NCBI GenBank assembly: GCA_002633025.1
Contig: NMRB01000068.1
Coordinates: 352,894 to 416,893 of the forward strand
Length of the DNA stretch: 64,000 nucleotides
Direction of reading: 5' to 3'
From: Notospermus geniculatus
Lineage: Eukaryota > Nemertea > Pilidiophora > Heteronemertea > Lineidae
Positions 1 through 13,700 of this stretch are shown here, piece by piece (within the stretch, counting starts at the first letter, position 1; each line of letters opens with the position of its first letter). A program made the translations under genes and the position numbers. The notes beneath the pieces are model-generated. The model saw only the letters and a list, made by a program, of their open reading frames with translations, had not been told where the DNA came from and ran no database searches.

Positions 1-2402
1 TCGGGAAACTACAGGGCAGACAGGAGTGTCTGGAAAATTAACTTTACTGAAATTAATAAGGAAAAAGCAGTACGAATTAATTGAAAATAGGCATCATCTC
101 CAGTTGGGCTAAGTGTTACCGTGTGATGGAATCGCAAAGCCTAACAGGCTGAGGATTCCCACGCCAAGTTTGTCTTTTCTTAACAACACTTTAGAATAAT
201 TCTCAAATGACAGTCGCGGCACAGCGATTGAAAATTGAGAATGTCGAACAGACATGACAGATTAATGCATTGTGTCTATCGTGTTCCTGCGCATCGATTT
301 GTTAATACCAGTAGTATACATAATACAGGGCATATAATGAACATAGCGGACTATTCAATGTTGCTTGAATGTTCTGCTGCAAGCTTTGTAAAGACCATGT
401 AAACAAAATATAACATGCACACCTTATTCTCAAAACGTGGATTGACGGCAAGTTCACCAGGGTCATAGTTGTGACAAATTGTGAAATATATTTTCCTCGG
501 TGTAAGATCTCACTCTTGTTGCGAGTACAATGATATTCTCATATTCAAACGTCTCCAAAGTATAAACAAGTTTAGGAAGGTCGTTAAATCCGTTAGCTCT
601 TGCAAGAGTTTTTCATAGATCATGTGTTACATGTACTCTTGATGAACTATGTTCACCCGAAATAATAATATAGAAATAATATTTGTCGGATATACCATGT
701 ATACGCTCTATGTGAAACTTTTATTGTACACGACGTTTCGCGTGTTCTTCGACAAGATATGTTCACCCGATTTTGCAACCAACTAACGTTAGGTGTACGT
801 TGAAGACAGTGGATTTCACGAATCATTGTAGTAAACCCGCCTAGCAATGCCTCGTGATAAACAACCAAAATCATTTGAAAAATCACCGAAAGAACAAAAC
901 ATATGAGTTCTCTATCCAATGTTTCCTAAATTTTATCGAAATAAAAACATTCTATATTAGAGACCTTCTGAAAAATATCGAGCAGGACAAAACCGCTTAT
1001 GGATTTAACAAATGCCTTGTAGACATCCGCCAACGTAGGTTACTGAAAATCGCTTTTTATTTAAATTTTTGTCCGAGTGAAATTTACTGTGATGAATTTA
1101 AGCGGGGTTTCCTGTGAACATGGCCCACGAAATTAAGGGTCCCTTTGATTCAATCACGAACTAAAAGCCTGAACATATGCGGATTGTTTGCCGACAAAAT
1201 ACTAATAGTGTTCCGGTGGTGTTTAAGGGAACCAACGAACCAAATATGATGCCTGGACAAGATTAACTAGATCTTTAACAATAATTATCCGTTGCGGTCA
1301 TAAATATTGTCTACCAATCTGTCAAATGTTTAGTGTCATCTTGAAACAGTGCAGACGATTGCAGAGATTGGTATCCGTGATTCGTCACGCGTTGTTTTTC
1401 ATGTCGACGGACCGGTGCCTTCTCGGCCGTGTCCGGACGCCGGGGCACCGAAAAAGCGCACCAACAATGCCTAAACCCTATCACGGTGACTGGCGTCGGT
1501 GGTGAGGTTCCCAAAATCATTTGTCACTTCAGTGGCTCCGGCCGTGGGCCTTGCTGGAACAGGCCGACGGCTCCGTCTTGGTATAGAGATCAGCCACAAT
1601 CGTGGCGACGCGGTGACGAGATCCCTATCGGATCTATACACTCTAGCCCAAACGCACAACGCGCGGTTCTGACTTCCCCGATTTTTGGAGACGGACTTGA
1701 TCCTATCTAAGACAGCCCCGCATGACCTTGTTTCACTCACAATAAAACAGGCATGCCCCGCATACATTGAAGATTAATAATACTTAATAGTAAATTAAAG
1801 AAAATATCAGACTACATTACAATTGAGAGGAATTTCGCCATTTGGATTCGTTGATATCATAAGGTAAAATCATTTAGGGCAATGAATAGTTGGCATTCGA
1901 CAAAACCAGCGTACTGCAACTAAGGAAAATTGAACACTGTGTTACTTGACACTTCTCGCTTCAGGCAGCCAAACAAACCTTCTGTCGGGTCTGCCCCATG
2001 CTGGGCAGGCGAAATGAGAACCCGCAGTTCGCCCATTCACCGCCAAACTTCTCTCCTTCGGGACTCTAATAATCACGGAGCTAATATCACGGGACAATAC
2101 TTGGTAGTAAACAGACCGCCCACCTGGCCCTCCCACTACCACAACAATGGTAAGGAAGATTGAACTGTCTTTTAATATCTTCTTCCTTGGTGTCTATATT
2201 TCTGATGGCGAACAGGGACAAGAGGGGACCGTTCCGCCTAACCGAAGTGCTCAACAGAATTGACGGAAACATATCCACCGAAAAAAAAAATTCACCGAAA
2301 AAACATGTGACCCGGTCTGTGAAAACCCGGCCAAAGTCGCTGGGGAGTGACCTAGGCCTTGATCATACATGTACCTGCCCTTTGTTGCACAATCGATAAG
2401 GC
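1..2402. other. Downstream flank without identified gene
   Basis: This stretch is mainly AT-rich. A patch at about 1380-1710 is GC-richer and open on both strands (up to about 98 codons), but neither reading shows a motif I recognise and no convincing splice-bounded exon is visible. I see no RNA gene or clear repeat here. Confidence 0.4.
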
Positions 2403-4142
2403 TTTATTTGCCACCAACAGACTGTTGTTTAGTGTGATCAGACTCCCAACATAACCTATTAACCCTGTGATGTTCAGTGACTTTGGCTGGATTTTGCCAG
2501 ACTTAGTCACAAATATTGCTGTGCTTGTGAAAGTTGAGCCACAAAGGCATGCCAAGAATACTCATCTGCATTTCTGCAAGTGCTATCTGGGCCTAGAGCT
2601 GAATCAAAAATAAAGATTTTACACAAAGTACGCACCATGGTTGTCGACGAAGACAACCCTGCACATGGGAACAGAAAATCTAACGGTTTCTTTCAACCTC
2701 TCCTGTTGTATCGTGTAAGTTTTGAATGTACCAAGACGTATCCTTTTTTTCTTAACTTAGTTTCACTAGGATTTGCCTAAAGATAAGACAACTAAGCGAG
2801 AGTAGGGATAACATCGCAATTGCCACAAGTGATGTAACATCTTTTACTTAATTTTTACTTGAAAACGACGATGTTGTATCGCGAAACGTATTATATGATT
2901 TAATGATACGATATAAGCCACAACTTAACAACTTCTTGCTCATGTTCCGCTGATGGGCCTATAGAATTACTTGGTTCATGTACCTAAAAGGGCATATTAG
3001 TCAATTTGCTTTTCTCTATAAGGCCTTTTTTCGCCACGCCACTGAGCTAGCATAATAATAAAACCACATCCACCTGCAAAATCTCTTGTAAATACTTAAA
3101 CGAAAGTTAGCGTTCCTTCTTTTTCGGAAGTTCTTAGATGATCTTCTGGAAAGAAGGATTGGGGATGGTGAACCTATCGTGAGTTAGCCTAAAGCTTTCT
3201 CTTTGCATGATGGTCACAGGATTGCTATGCATGGTGGAATATGAAGGCGTTGGTTTAAAAACGAATGTGATGCAGGAATGACCGGCTGGTGCAGTGGCTT
3301 CTGCGGAGGATCTTTTAGAAGATCTTATTAAAGTTCAGCCATGGAAATGGTAACTTCGTCCTGACTTCATTTGCAGTTGTCGGGCACTTACTTCCGTTGA
3401 CATTTGTTCCAGGAACAAAGTATTACATCATTGAAAATCTGACAGCAATTTTAGAGGGCAGTTACTAGGGAGAGACGAAGGGTCGTCAGCCCTGACGTGA
3501 CACCAATGGCTACAGGCCGAGGACTCGCCAGAGTCTGGATGATAAATCGTGAAGGGATAATGACTTAAGGAGGACCCTTGCAGCCACTGTAATCACCTTC
3601 TCTGCTTAGACGTACTAAAACCCCTTAACTATCTTCCATTGAACCAATTCCTACTAAGTGGGCCTCTCGCCGTCAGCACCCTTTCACTCTTGCTATCTTC
3701 CTATTCATAGGACGGCCGCACCACTGGCCACGCCGGCCGGAAACAACCGCTGGACACATTTTCCGTGGACGCCGTGACGATAAAGACCCACTTGTGAAGG
3801 GTCCTTCCCAGTGGATCGGCTTACTGTCGCTCAATGGAGCACTTATCGTAAATAGTAAACGTGGAAGGGTGAGAAATGTTATGTTGATGATGCTGTCAGC
3901 AACCTAATGAATTGGACAATCAGATGGGTACGAGTAGAGGTTTGGCCACCCGGAGGTCGTTGCTCAGGGCCCGGTGTACGTTTCGATCTGCTGTGTGGCG
4001 ATGTTTGAGGTAGAATTTGGGAGAACGGAGGTTGGGTAGCTGAGGTAGGCTAACTGGTCAGTGCACTCGTCTTTTCATGAAAGTTAAGTCAAGTAACAAA
4101 TGTACCGGTAATGCCTTTAATGAAACAAAACTACTTTCGAGG
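2403..4142 (-). other. Probable Irx 3' UTR and downstream flank
   Basis: No supportable coding sequence lies downstream of the Irx stop. Candidate polyadenylation signals on the minus strand are an ATTAAA at 4121-4116, only about 22 nt after the stop, and the first AATAAA at 2408-2403, which would give a 3' UTR near 1.7 kb. The longer one is more typical for this gene family, but the choice is inference. Confidence 0.35.
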
Positions 4143-4786
4143 CTACGACATCTTTTGCATTTTCTCACCTTTATTGTCTGAGAGTCCGTTCTGTATGTTG
4201 GATAAACTAGCCTGGGACGGAGACGAATAGCTGTAACCTTGATTTAAAGAGTTCGTCGACATAAAATTCGGCTTCCCCAGACCGCTAGTGGCATTTGGCA
4301 CATATGATGACGTCATAGATCCCATCCTATTCAAGCTGTTCAAGCTACTGAGTCCAGACGACATGGTTGTCGCAGTTGATTGTCCGAGGCCCCCACCTAA
4401 TGTTCGTTGAGATAGGGAGTAACCCCCATTGAAACCGCCCTGATTGCCCAAAGAGTATCCCTGCGACATAGTCTGTCTTATATTCCCTAAGGACGAAGCG
4501 TAGCTGTCTATGGTTTGCGCCAAGTTGTTCGAAGGGCCTACTTTGAGCTGGTCTGGCGACCGCCTACCCAGCGGAGGGCTGGTCGAGGTAGCAGTGTGCG
4601 CGAGTGACCATATCCTTGGTTTGTCTCCATTGAAGGCGTCGTGCGGTGAGGAGAGATCGCCGCTGCTTTGGGTGTCCTTCAGGCCATCGGAGGCGTCCAG
4701 ACGCGATACCTTCCGATCCATATCCAATGAACACGAACTTGGTGAAACACTTGAGCAGAGGGGATCTTGGTCACTCAACGATTTAC
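4143..4786 (-). CDS. Irx: Irx coding exon 5 (Iro box and C-terminus)
   Basis: The acceptor TTCTCATTGCAG ends at 4787. The first two bases complete the split Gly codon, then 213 codons run to TAG at 4145-4143. The sequence passes through a Ser/Asp-rich stretch to [13 protein letters not shown], the Iro box shared by all Irx proteins, which is probably a protein-interaction motif. A Ser/Asn/Gly-rich, low-complexity tail with Leu-Gly and SLSQR repeats follows. A strong donor-like AAAG|GTGAGA lies about 20 nt before the stop, so some transcripts could splice to a further downstream exon and have a different last few residues. Confidence 0.95.
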
Positions 4787-7700
4787 CTGCAATGAGAAGC
4801 AAAAATATTTGTTGTCAGTGCTGTTATGCTTTAATCAAAGCCGTCAAGAACTTCGAGACACAACAAGAATTTACCATGCAAGATAAGACAAGGTGGCGCA
4901 ACGTTCTTCGAAAGCGCCACCACTTGCTTACAGGTATTAAATCGTGTAACAGCAACAAGGGCTCCACGGGCCAAGTGGGTTAACGTCACTCACGAAGCAG
5001 TTAATTAGCTTTGAATTGGTGCTACGTGTTTCTCTGCCTCCTCCATTGAGCTAATCAGAGTTCATGATTTTATTAATCAAGCCAAGGTGCCATCGATCGT
5101 CTGGCCGGAATAAGATTGAATGATTAAGCAATCACGGCCGATTCCGTGCGCTTATTGTCTCCGTTGACACGGGCAATTCTTGCTTTCATCAACTCTCGCG
5201 AGATAATGACAAAGATGATGATACAGTTTCCACGTTGAGAAGGCAAAAACAGTTGCTGTATCAGTAACAGAAAATGTGTCCATACCCTCGGCCAAGTTGG
5301 AGCGAACCGGGACGTGATTTTTGGCAATTTACAGCCAATCATCACTGATTTCTTTCCAAATAAACCATTTTCGACCAATCAATACCCGCGTCTCAAGTGG
5401 CTATACCTCTTCCAATTGGTCAAAAAGAAGGAAGCGCAACTGATTGAACCAATGATGGTGCACAATTAATAGGGATTCCTTTGTCATTTGATTTTGTATT
5501 AGCCTGCTGAAGAATGGCCTATCACGCTCGATGTCTCAATAAACATCGACTTGTTTAATTTCAACTCCAATTCGGTTAAGTAAACGGTTAATTACAGACC
5601 AATTTTATCTTGAGTGATGGTCAATTACAGACCAATTTCGCCGACAGGATACACGATGAAGGGGTTAGTTTTATCGGTGGATGGTGGAGTTGATTGCATG
5701 TTTAATTCCCACTCTGGCTGAAGAGTATTACGAATAATTAATATGATTATTTTTCTGGGTATCAATATCAGTAAAAGGTTCGATATGTCACTAATTCTCC
5801 ATCTCCCTAATTTAAAGAGATTAAGGGCTGGTTTTAGATCAAAGGTTATCGCTGAATGCTCAGCATTAATTTGATAGAATGACTGTCGGCTAAGTCACTT
5901 TTTACGATGAAGACTAAATGTCATGAATGTATGCTGATTTTACTTCAGCATCTTCGTTTGCCGACAAAATCGGGCTACAGAGACCAGTTCATCATGACAT
6001 ATCATGGCCTACGGTCTCTTCGCCATACGACCACGCTTGAGCAAAGCTTATGAGTGAGTGGAGCGCTTCTTAGGGCAAGATGATACAAAGTCATCCTGGG
6101 CTATCCATATTGGCTGCGACATATTACCTCCGGACCGTAAGGACGGGGCTGTAATGTCAAAACCTTGAAGTCAAGACGGTAGAGGCTTTGTCTCCTCTCA
6201 CATCTTTTAAAGTAGTTTTATACACCGACTTTTCAGAAACGTTTCTTTGTCAAAACTATCCATATTTAGTGAAATAATGAAATTCTGTAAACTGATATTA
6301 ATACACTTAATACAGCTGCCACGTGTTTGCTGTCCCCACTTATACATCAATCGAGCAGACGTACATTGTCCTCGCGGGAGAATTGTTGCAACCCAATTAG
6401 AGCAATGATGGCCAACAATTAACTCCTTATTTTCCTAGAAAGGCGCCATTTACGAATCTGAGATCCACTCGATCCAATTTAGCTCTTGGTATTGCACGGA
6501 CTAGGACAGAAATCCTCCAGCCCGAGGCGAAATAACAATGAACAAAGCCAGACGTTTTATCAAAATTTTCACCGACGAAAGGTGCCGCGATAGTGTACCA
6601 CGGTCGGGTTGCATGTTTTCTATGAAAACATCGGGATCTGGGAATAAGTGCATGAAAATCTCTGCCATGCTTTCACAACTGCGCAATTTGTCCAAGGGTC
6701 TTATGACAGATTATTGGCTTCCTGGTCCCATGTGTGCAACCTTGGACAACGAAGAGCATCCCGTCACGTTTGTTTTGAAAATATGACGGGATCTTGACGC
6801 ATTGAAAATACGATTGGTTGTTTTCTATTATGAAAGCTTCGTCCCTGTGACAAATGAAAAATAATAATTGAACAATTAACGCGAATTTGCTGCAGCGGTG
6901 TAGGACAGGCTTGAAAGAATGAGCCGTTAATGAATCGAAAAGAAAACAGTCCGTCGAGGAGTGGTGCGGGGCGATGTTTCAATGCGCGTACGGCGCGGCA
7001 CATCGCTCCCAGCGGGGCATCTGATAACGCCAGTCCATGGACCGCGTGAGGGACAAATGCAGGCTCTTGTGTCGGGATGGGATTTTTGTTTTCGGCGTAA
7101 AGGCTCAATACTCCTTGGCTATTAGCGCAATTAGGGGAGATATCCGGCAAAGTTTGGTAATAAAGTTGCTGACAGTGATAAAGGAAACCATCTTTTGGGT
7201 TTGATCGCTGTAGCGGACTGATGTTTTCATGTTGTTGATGAGAAACACTTTCTTACACGTGACACCCAGAATTCTGTAATTTCCTGTTACTTGAGGAGAC
7301 AATATCTTGAAGTATGAGTGGTTAATTGACTCGTTCTTGGGCGGGTTTGAGGTGGCGTCTAATAAGTAACACGAATCGTGTTGTATGACGCTACAAGTCA
7401 ATGGTCAACGCGGGTATCTTAGCGTGTTGCCTATCATTCAATCAGTTTGCACTCTGAACACTTCCTTTCGTTTCCGTTAATCGAAGTTCCCAGGACGTAG
7501 CACACAGCTTCGGCAGAGTCTTGCGTGTAGCACCGAGGCAAATTGTCTGCGAACTCCGAGCCCGGTTGGTTATGTTGTTGAAAAGTACTTTTACTCGTCA
7601 ACGGGAGAAAAAAATTGAGTGCTAGTTCGGTTCTCGCCAAATGTTCATCGATTTACGCTTTCTCTTACACCGAACATTCATATTGAAATGTTATAATGGA

Positions 7701-10700
7701 GTTCATAATGCCACAGTACTCACCCGTATCACTACTAGCGTCATCTATCGGCGATTTGACGTCATCCTTATCCCCATCGCCATCGTCATCAGCATCGCTA
7801 TCAATTTTATCGCCATCCTCGTCACACCTGTTCCTTGGGGACCAGGTCATTTTGTTTTCCTTCTTCAACCGTCTGCGAGCGTTCGCAAACCAGGTGGACA
7901 CTTGGGTCAGGGTCATTTTTGTGATGATGGCGAGCATAATTTTCTCACCCTTGGTCGGGTAAGGATTTTTCTTGTGTTCATTGAGCCACGCCTTCAGCGT
8001 ACTCGTGCTCTCCCGAGTGGCGTTCTTCCGACGGGCTCCGTTCAGATCCATACCGCCGTAGCTGAAAAGAGAGAAAGCGGCAGAAGTATAGGACTTGGGC
8101 GGATGCCGTGTTGATCAAGGTCAGGATTATGAAGAATTCTAGTTGAGATCACAAATTTTTTTGAGATCAACTTGTTTGTTTTCTTATTATTGAGACAAGC
8201 TTTCGGCATGACCGTGGCTTCAGTTTTCAGAACCTTCACAGGCCAAAAGTACATGTCGAGAATGAATTTCCCCCAGAGTGTCTTTCTTCAGACCTGGAGA
8301 AGCCACTTACATGTAGCTGTAATCTCAACAAAAATCATTAACTTGATCTCAAAAATGGTGTTATCTTTAATAAGTTTTTCACAGGCAAAAGATAGTATAG
8401 AATCTATCCCTGAGTGTCCATGTTCGTTTGTCCCTACCCCCGAACGTACGCTTAAAAAGTACGAGGGAAGAAAGTTTTGGCAATGGTGAAATCAATTATT
8501 GTTACGCTCCAAGAGGATTTTTGGCTTAAAACAAAGAATTGATGGTGTCAGTAACATATCTCCCTCGTTGCCTTTGTCGGCGAGACGGGTAGAAAATCCA
8601 CGGACACCGTAAGAGTATCTAAATCTGCTTGTTTTGAACATGCATGCCAAACCCCAGGCGATATTTTGTAACGGTCAACAAATTGGTTGTCTTTGAACGG
8701 ATTTCCACCGGTCACCCGCAGCTAGTATTACATGCAAAGGAACAGTCTGGTTTACGAAAAAGCGCCTTGCGTTATTCATGATAAGATAGTCTTCATCATT
8801 TTATAGACGTATCTTCGCCCGAAAACACGAGTAAGACTGTGTAAAGCGGATACAAAGTTCGTGTTGCATCCGTTGAATTTAGTTGTAATCCTGTAATAAT
8901 GGGTATGACATCAGTAAAGTCTGGGGAAGCTATCACTGAATGATAAATCACGAGGAGATTTTATTCCTCGGTATTATTTTGACACTTGTTAACTATGGTT
9001 CTTTGTTTCCCCGGAAGTTTTGCGAATTGCTTATGAACTTTTTTTCGAGAGGAATCTTGGAACTTGATCTGCTGCCTGGGGTAAAGTAGAAGCTTATTAA
9101 TATACCAGAAAAATCCGGGTGGTGGACAGAACAAGCTGGTGAGGTAATCTCTTATGTAAAAAGGAGGGCAATAACCATTCCTTAGCGGGTTCCAATTCAG
9201 AATCAAGAAGGAAAAGTAAAAAACATACAGTTGTTGATCTAGATCTAACAAGAAATGTTTTAAAAAAAACATAGGGCGGTGGTGTTTGAATTTCCTGACT
9301 GGTTTGCTATTTTGTTGGGCGGGATTTTGGGACGTGACTTGATTGACCAGTTGATCGTGCCATTAGGCCCACATGATTATGACGATGCGAGGACTTCGAA
9401 CTGGAAAGACAGCTGAGACCATTTTGAGAANATTCAAATTTCCAATGGCGACAAACGGGCCAATGAGAACCCACCAAGCTCGAAAATAAACGCAGTTGTT
9501 ACCGAGCAAAAAACGCTGAAATGAAAGCAGCACTGCCTCCTTTCCACCGCAATCTACACCGCTGTCAAGGGCGGTTACCACCTTACTCAAATAGAATCGA
9601 GGTAGGCGGCCATAAAGATGTGGGGTCTTAATCACATATGCCTTACTAATCAAAGAACGTGTTCTCGCAGGTCGAATTGACAATGGTTCACCTAAGCTAT
9701 TCGTCACCAGAAAGAAGCTGCCGTTATGCGGGCTGATTAGGTGGAGACTCCATCTGCTTGCCATGATGAAGTGTTATGATATTAACAATGTCGCTGGTGA
9801 GGGAGTCCCTTGGGTGGCTCAAGCGAGATGAGAAATACGGCCCCGTCACCCTAGATGAATTGATATTGTCGTTTACAGAAGAAAAACCCAGAGGTCAACT
9901 TAGTAATATCGTGGACCTTTTTTTTCTTGGAAGATTTGTCCCAGGACCATGCGGGATGGATTGATTGCCGGTTATGTTCTCCGACACGATGAGATACTTC
10001 GAACCATGTTGGTGCCGCTTGCCGGTCAGCGTCTGTTCATGGTTTCTTTCGATATTGAAAGGACTTACCTGTTACCATATGGATACCCTGCCATGGTTGG
10101 ATCGTAAGGGTAGTATGCCGTGGGTTGGGTTAGCCCTCTCCACGCATCTGAACCTTCCTTGTAACCGTACGCTGAGCTCTGCAAAGATAGGAAGGGACAA
10201 CTGCTTAGAAATGAACTGACATCTCATCCTAATCAATTCGTGGGAAAGTATGCAGCCGTTGAGAAACTGCCTATAGCCGGCCGGCTATATTGCAACGACT
10301 TTACTCGTCTTATGCGCTAGTTGCTTTTCTACTCATGATGTGAAGAAGGATTTTCCACTTTATTGTGCCACGCCTCCCAACTACCCGAACCCTTGTTCAA
10401 TTTTGTGAGTTTGGGCAGATTAGGCTCAATCATGTTAACAAAGAAACAAAGTTGTCGTAATGATACAGTTTAACATCCCTGCTTATGACCCTCCTTTGAA
10501 CATTGTAATGGATTTTTAAATAACATGTTGAGATTTCCATAGATTTGAAACAAGATATGAGAAAATGTAATCACGATGAGTTGCCAGCCTGGAACTAAAC
10601 AAATGAGGAACATGGCAAATTTGCGCTATCTCCCCCCAAACATCCGTCGTACAAGAATATTTAAATGCGCCCCCATGTTCCGAGCCCTAACGATTAAACT

Positions 10701-13700
10701 TTGAACAAAAGCGGATAAATTCAACCAGTTATTTTACCGTGGAGACCGTCGATAAACACACAAAGCACACGTTTAATCACTAAGAGGAAAATATTGAATC
10801 TGATGCAAGTTAGCGACGGAATGACTTTTTGTCAATATTATCTAGCTGACCATATGCCGATCTATCTTCGACTGAAAACCAGGGTTAATTTGCTGAGCAT
10901 GTTTACAAATGGGACAACAATGGACCGATTTCTCAGCAGTTCCATCCGAATATATTCAATATGATTATGGTTATAGGGTCTGGGTTATCTTGAAGTTCGA
11001 TATTGTTTTGGAAATCGTATTCGCAGACAGTGTCCCGCCGCTGAAATCTGGAGCACCTTCCGACATGTCCGTGTCGCGGAAAGTTTCATGCTGCTTAGAC
11101 ATTTTTGTCCGCTGTCGATAACTTTATCCTGTGAGGTTTCCTAGACAAAGATCGGTCTGAATCCCCGGATAAATGTTGAAGATACCGTCAGTGCCTAAAG
11201 CAGGCCTAAAGCTGTGGATAGACGAAGTGAGTAGTTTCGAGGCAGGGTAAGTTTGGAATATTGCCCGGCTGAAATGCTTCGAGATGTAACGGCGTCTTTT
11301 GTAGGTCCAGACGGGAACGATAGGCGGAAAAACCACCCTGAACGCCGATCAATCGGTTAAGCTACTACTGCGGCGCGCTGAGAACTGCGCTCGGTGTTTT
11401 TATCCGGCCTGAGGCGGATGTTATAAGTGTATCCAGCTTCACCATACGGAGCAGGTGGTCGGGAAATATCGAGGAAATAAGAAAAATCCCATCATTTGGG
11501 AAAAAACCTTCTCAGACACTGTAAGGTTATTTAACTACATTTGTATATAAGGCCTCTTCTGCTCTTGGGGGTATGGAGATCTTGGTGAGGTGGTGTGGTG
11601 TCAGTTATGAGGGCCGCAACTAGGGACAGAGGGGTCAAATCCCTGGATGGCATCGAAAAACGTGTTTTTCACGCAGAATTTGGCCGAAAAATGGTGGCAT
11701 ATCAAAAAGTGGTGTTTTGTTCCTTCCCCACGACCAAAATGTAGCTACGGCCCTGTTTGTATCTTTTGTATCATCATGTCGGACGCAGTCCCTGACTTGA
11801 GCATCCTCAAATTTCTCTAGTACATGTACTTCACGGGTGAAGGTTCCCCACAGGTCAAATAACCTTTGGTGCCCATTTTGACCAGGTCGAACCGAAAGGT
11901 GAACGTGCTTGTTCAGACGTCGTCGCATCGCCGCGCCCACAAGGGGTTAAAATCTTTGATCAAGATTGCTGAATCAGAATCTCACTGTTGCCTGCCAATG
12001 TTATGGGGTCATGCGCTGAATAAATCAGTTGTTGAACAAATTCCGTATAGTTTTATTATTTTAATTCTCCCATTAGGTCGGCAGAAATAAGGCCCGCTTG
12101 AATACAGTTAGCATCCGGTTTTCCGTTCCAATATGGACTCCATTAGAGTTATAGAACCAGTTCGAACAGCCAACAATTGATCTAACGTAATTAAAAGCAA
12201 CTTTATGGAGAGACCCGGGTCCAAAGAGCATCCATCTTGCACAGAAAGGAAGAGAATAATATTATTGCATATTTCTTGCTGTAATAAGTCGTGGTGCTAT
12301 GGCAGATATGCATATTTTATCGAGAGCTCTTTGTGCTCGGCTCCGTCGGGAGGATTGAGTGAGGACGTCTCCAGGTTACAAAGAATAGCCTGCCTCGCCT
12401 CTCGGTGGCGAGTTTGAGCCAAAACATAAAGACAGTCGCTCTCTTCTGCCACAAAAGTAAAAGGAAAGCTTAGAGACGAAAGAATCAGGCGCGTTGGCCT
12501 AAAATGTCTCGCATCTGTCTGTACTGTTGCAGACAAGATTCTTCTCATCTTGAGATGAAACATGAGCCTGTAGCCATCGATTTGAAACAACTGTTCTTCA
12601 TCAATACATAGGAATCGATCAGGTCTTTATAATATGTCAATGAATCAATGGCCACAGGGCTACTTAGCTCATCTGGTATGTCTATCCTGTCTGAAATGTC
12701 GGCGAGACACTCGAAGACTAATCGAACAACATCACGCCTTACTCCCGACGATTGGACTACCAGTCGCATGAGGAGTTTCTATTCGAAATTCTTATCAGTT
12801 TCGATACCATGAAACAGAATCCGAGTCAGAACCCAGTGCTGCCAACCAGTATGATTTTTTTGCCGACAAAAAACAGAGTGCGATAATACGGATCGTACTT
12901 TTATTTTAAAGTAATGTCTCAAATAGCATCCGAAGCGAGTAAGAAATGAAAGTGTGAAATAAGACGTGGGGAATTTTGGCACTTCAGCGCGAGTTTTTCA
13001 ATTTCTCAATAATTTTCCCATTTTGAGAAATTTTCTTAACTGACATGGCATCTCGTCTGATTTTTCGGGCGACTGGGATATTTCTGAAAATGGGAAAAAA
13101 TCATCCCAATTTGAGAAATTGAAAAAATTCGCACAAAAGTGCAAAACTTCCCACTTCTTATTTTCTACTTTTATTTCTTACTCCCTTATCCATCAGTGGC
13201 TGGAAATGACAAAGAAAGAAAACCAAGCATCGAAACGTCGGTGAGTTCTGATATCCAGTCATAATGGTCAGCCATTTTGCAAAACTGTTCCTCCTTCTTT
13301 TTTTCTCTTTATCCAATAAGTTCAGCCCGTTAATCTTTTGACACATCACCTCAAGTCCCATCCCCGTCATCTAGCCACACAAATTAATCCAAACTATCTC
13401 CATTTTCGAGAGATATAATTGTGTCAATTAGATTGAGTAAAATAGCAGTCACGGCAGACACGGCTTGTAAGATAACAAACGGTACTTTGCCATCCTTTCC
13501 ACGTCCCCTGGCAATCTGACTTGATTACTGTTCCATTGTCCACCCTGACCAAGCGAAGTGTCATCACATTACCCAAATGTCCCAGGACGGCCATAATTAT
13601 CTATTCTCATGAGTGGTACGTCAATGATGAACCACAGTGTCTTGCGGCTACGATAGAGCACATCACATCGTTGAACAATTTTTGGAAAATTTCATTGCAC

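Noticed and set aside
1429-1767. Overlapping open frames on both strands in a GC-richer patch
   Set aside because: Neither frame shows a known motif or exon boundaries, so coding potential cannot be supported.
4510-4983. 157-codon plus-strand open frame
   Set aside because: It lies opposite Irx exon 5 and is a shadow of that coding sequence.
7641-8114. 157-codon plus-strand open frame
   Set aside because: It is antisense to the homeodomain exon, whose family identity is unmistakable.
1185-12870. TTTGCCGACAAAA occurring near 1190, 5957 and 12859
   Set aside because: Pairs of identical 13-mers are expected by chance in a window this long, and the flanks do not match.
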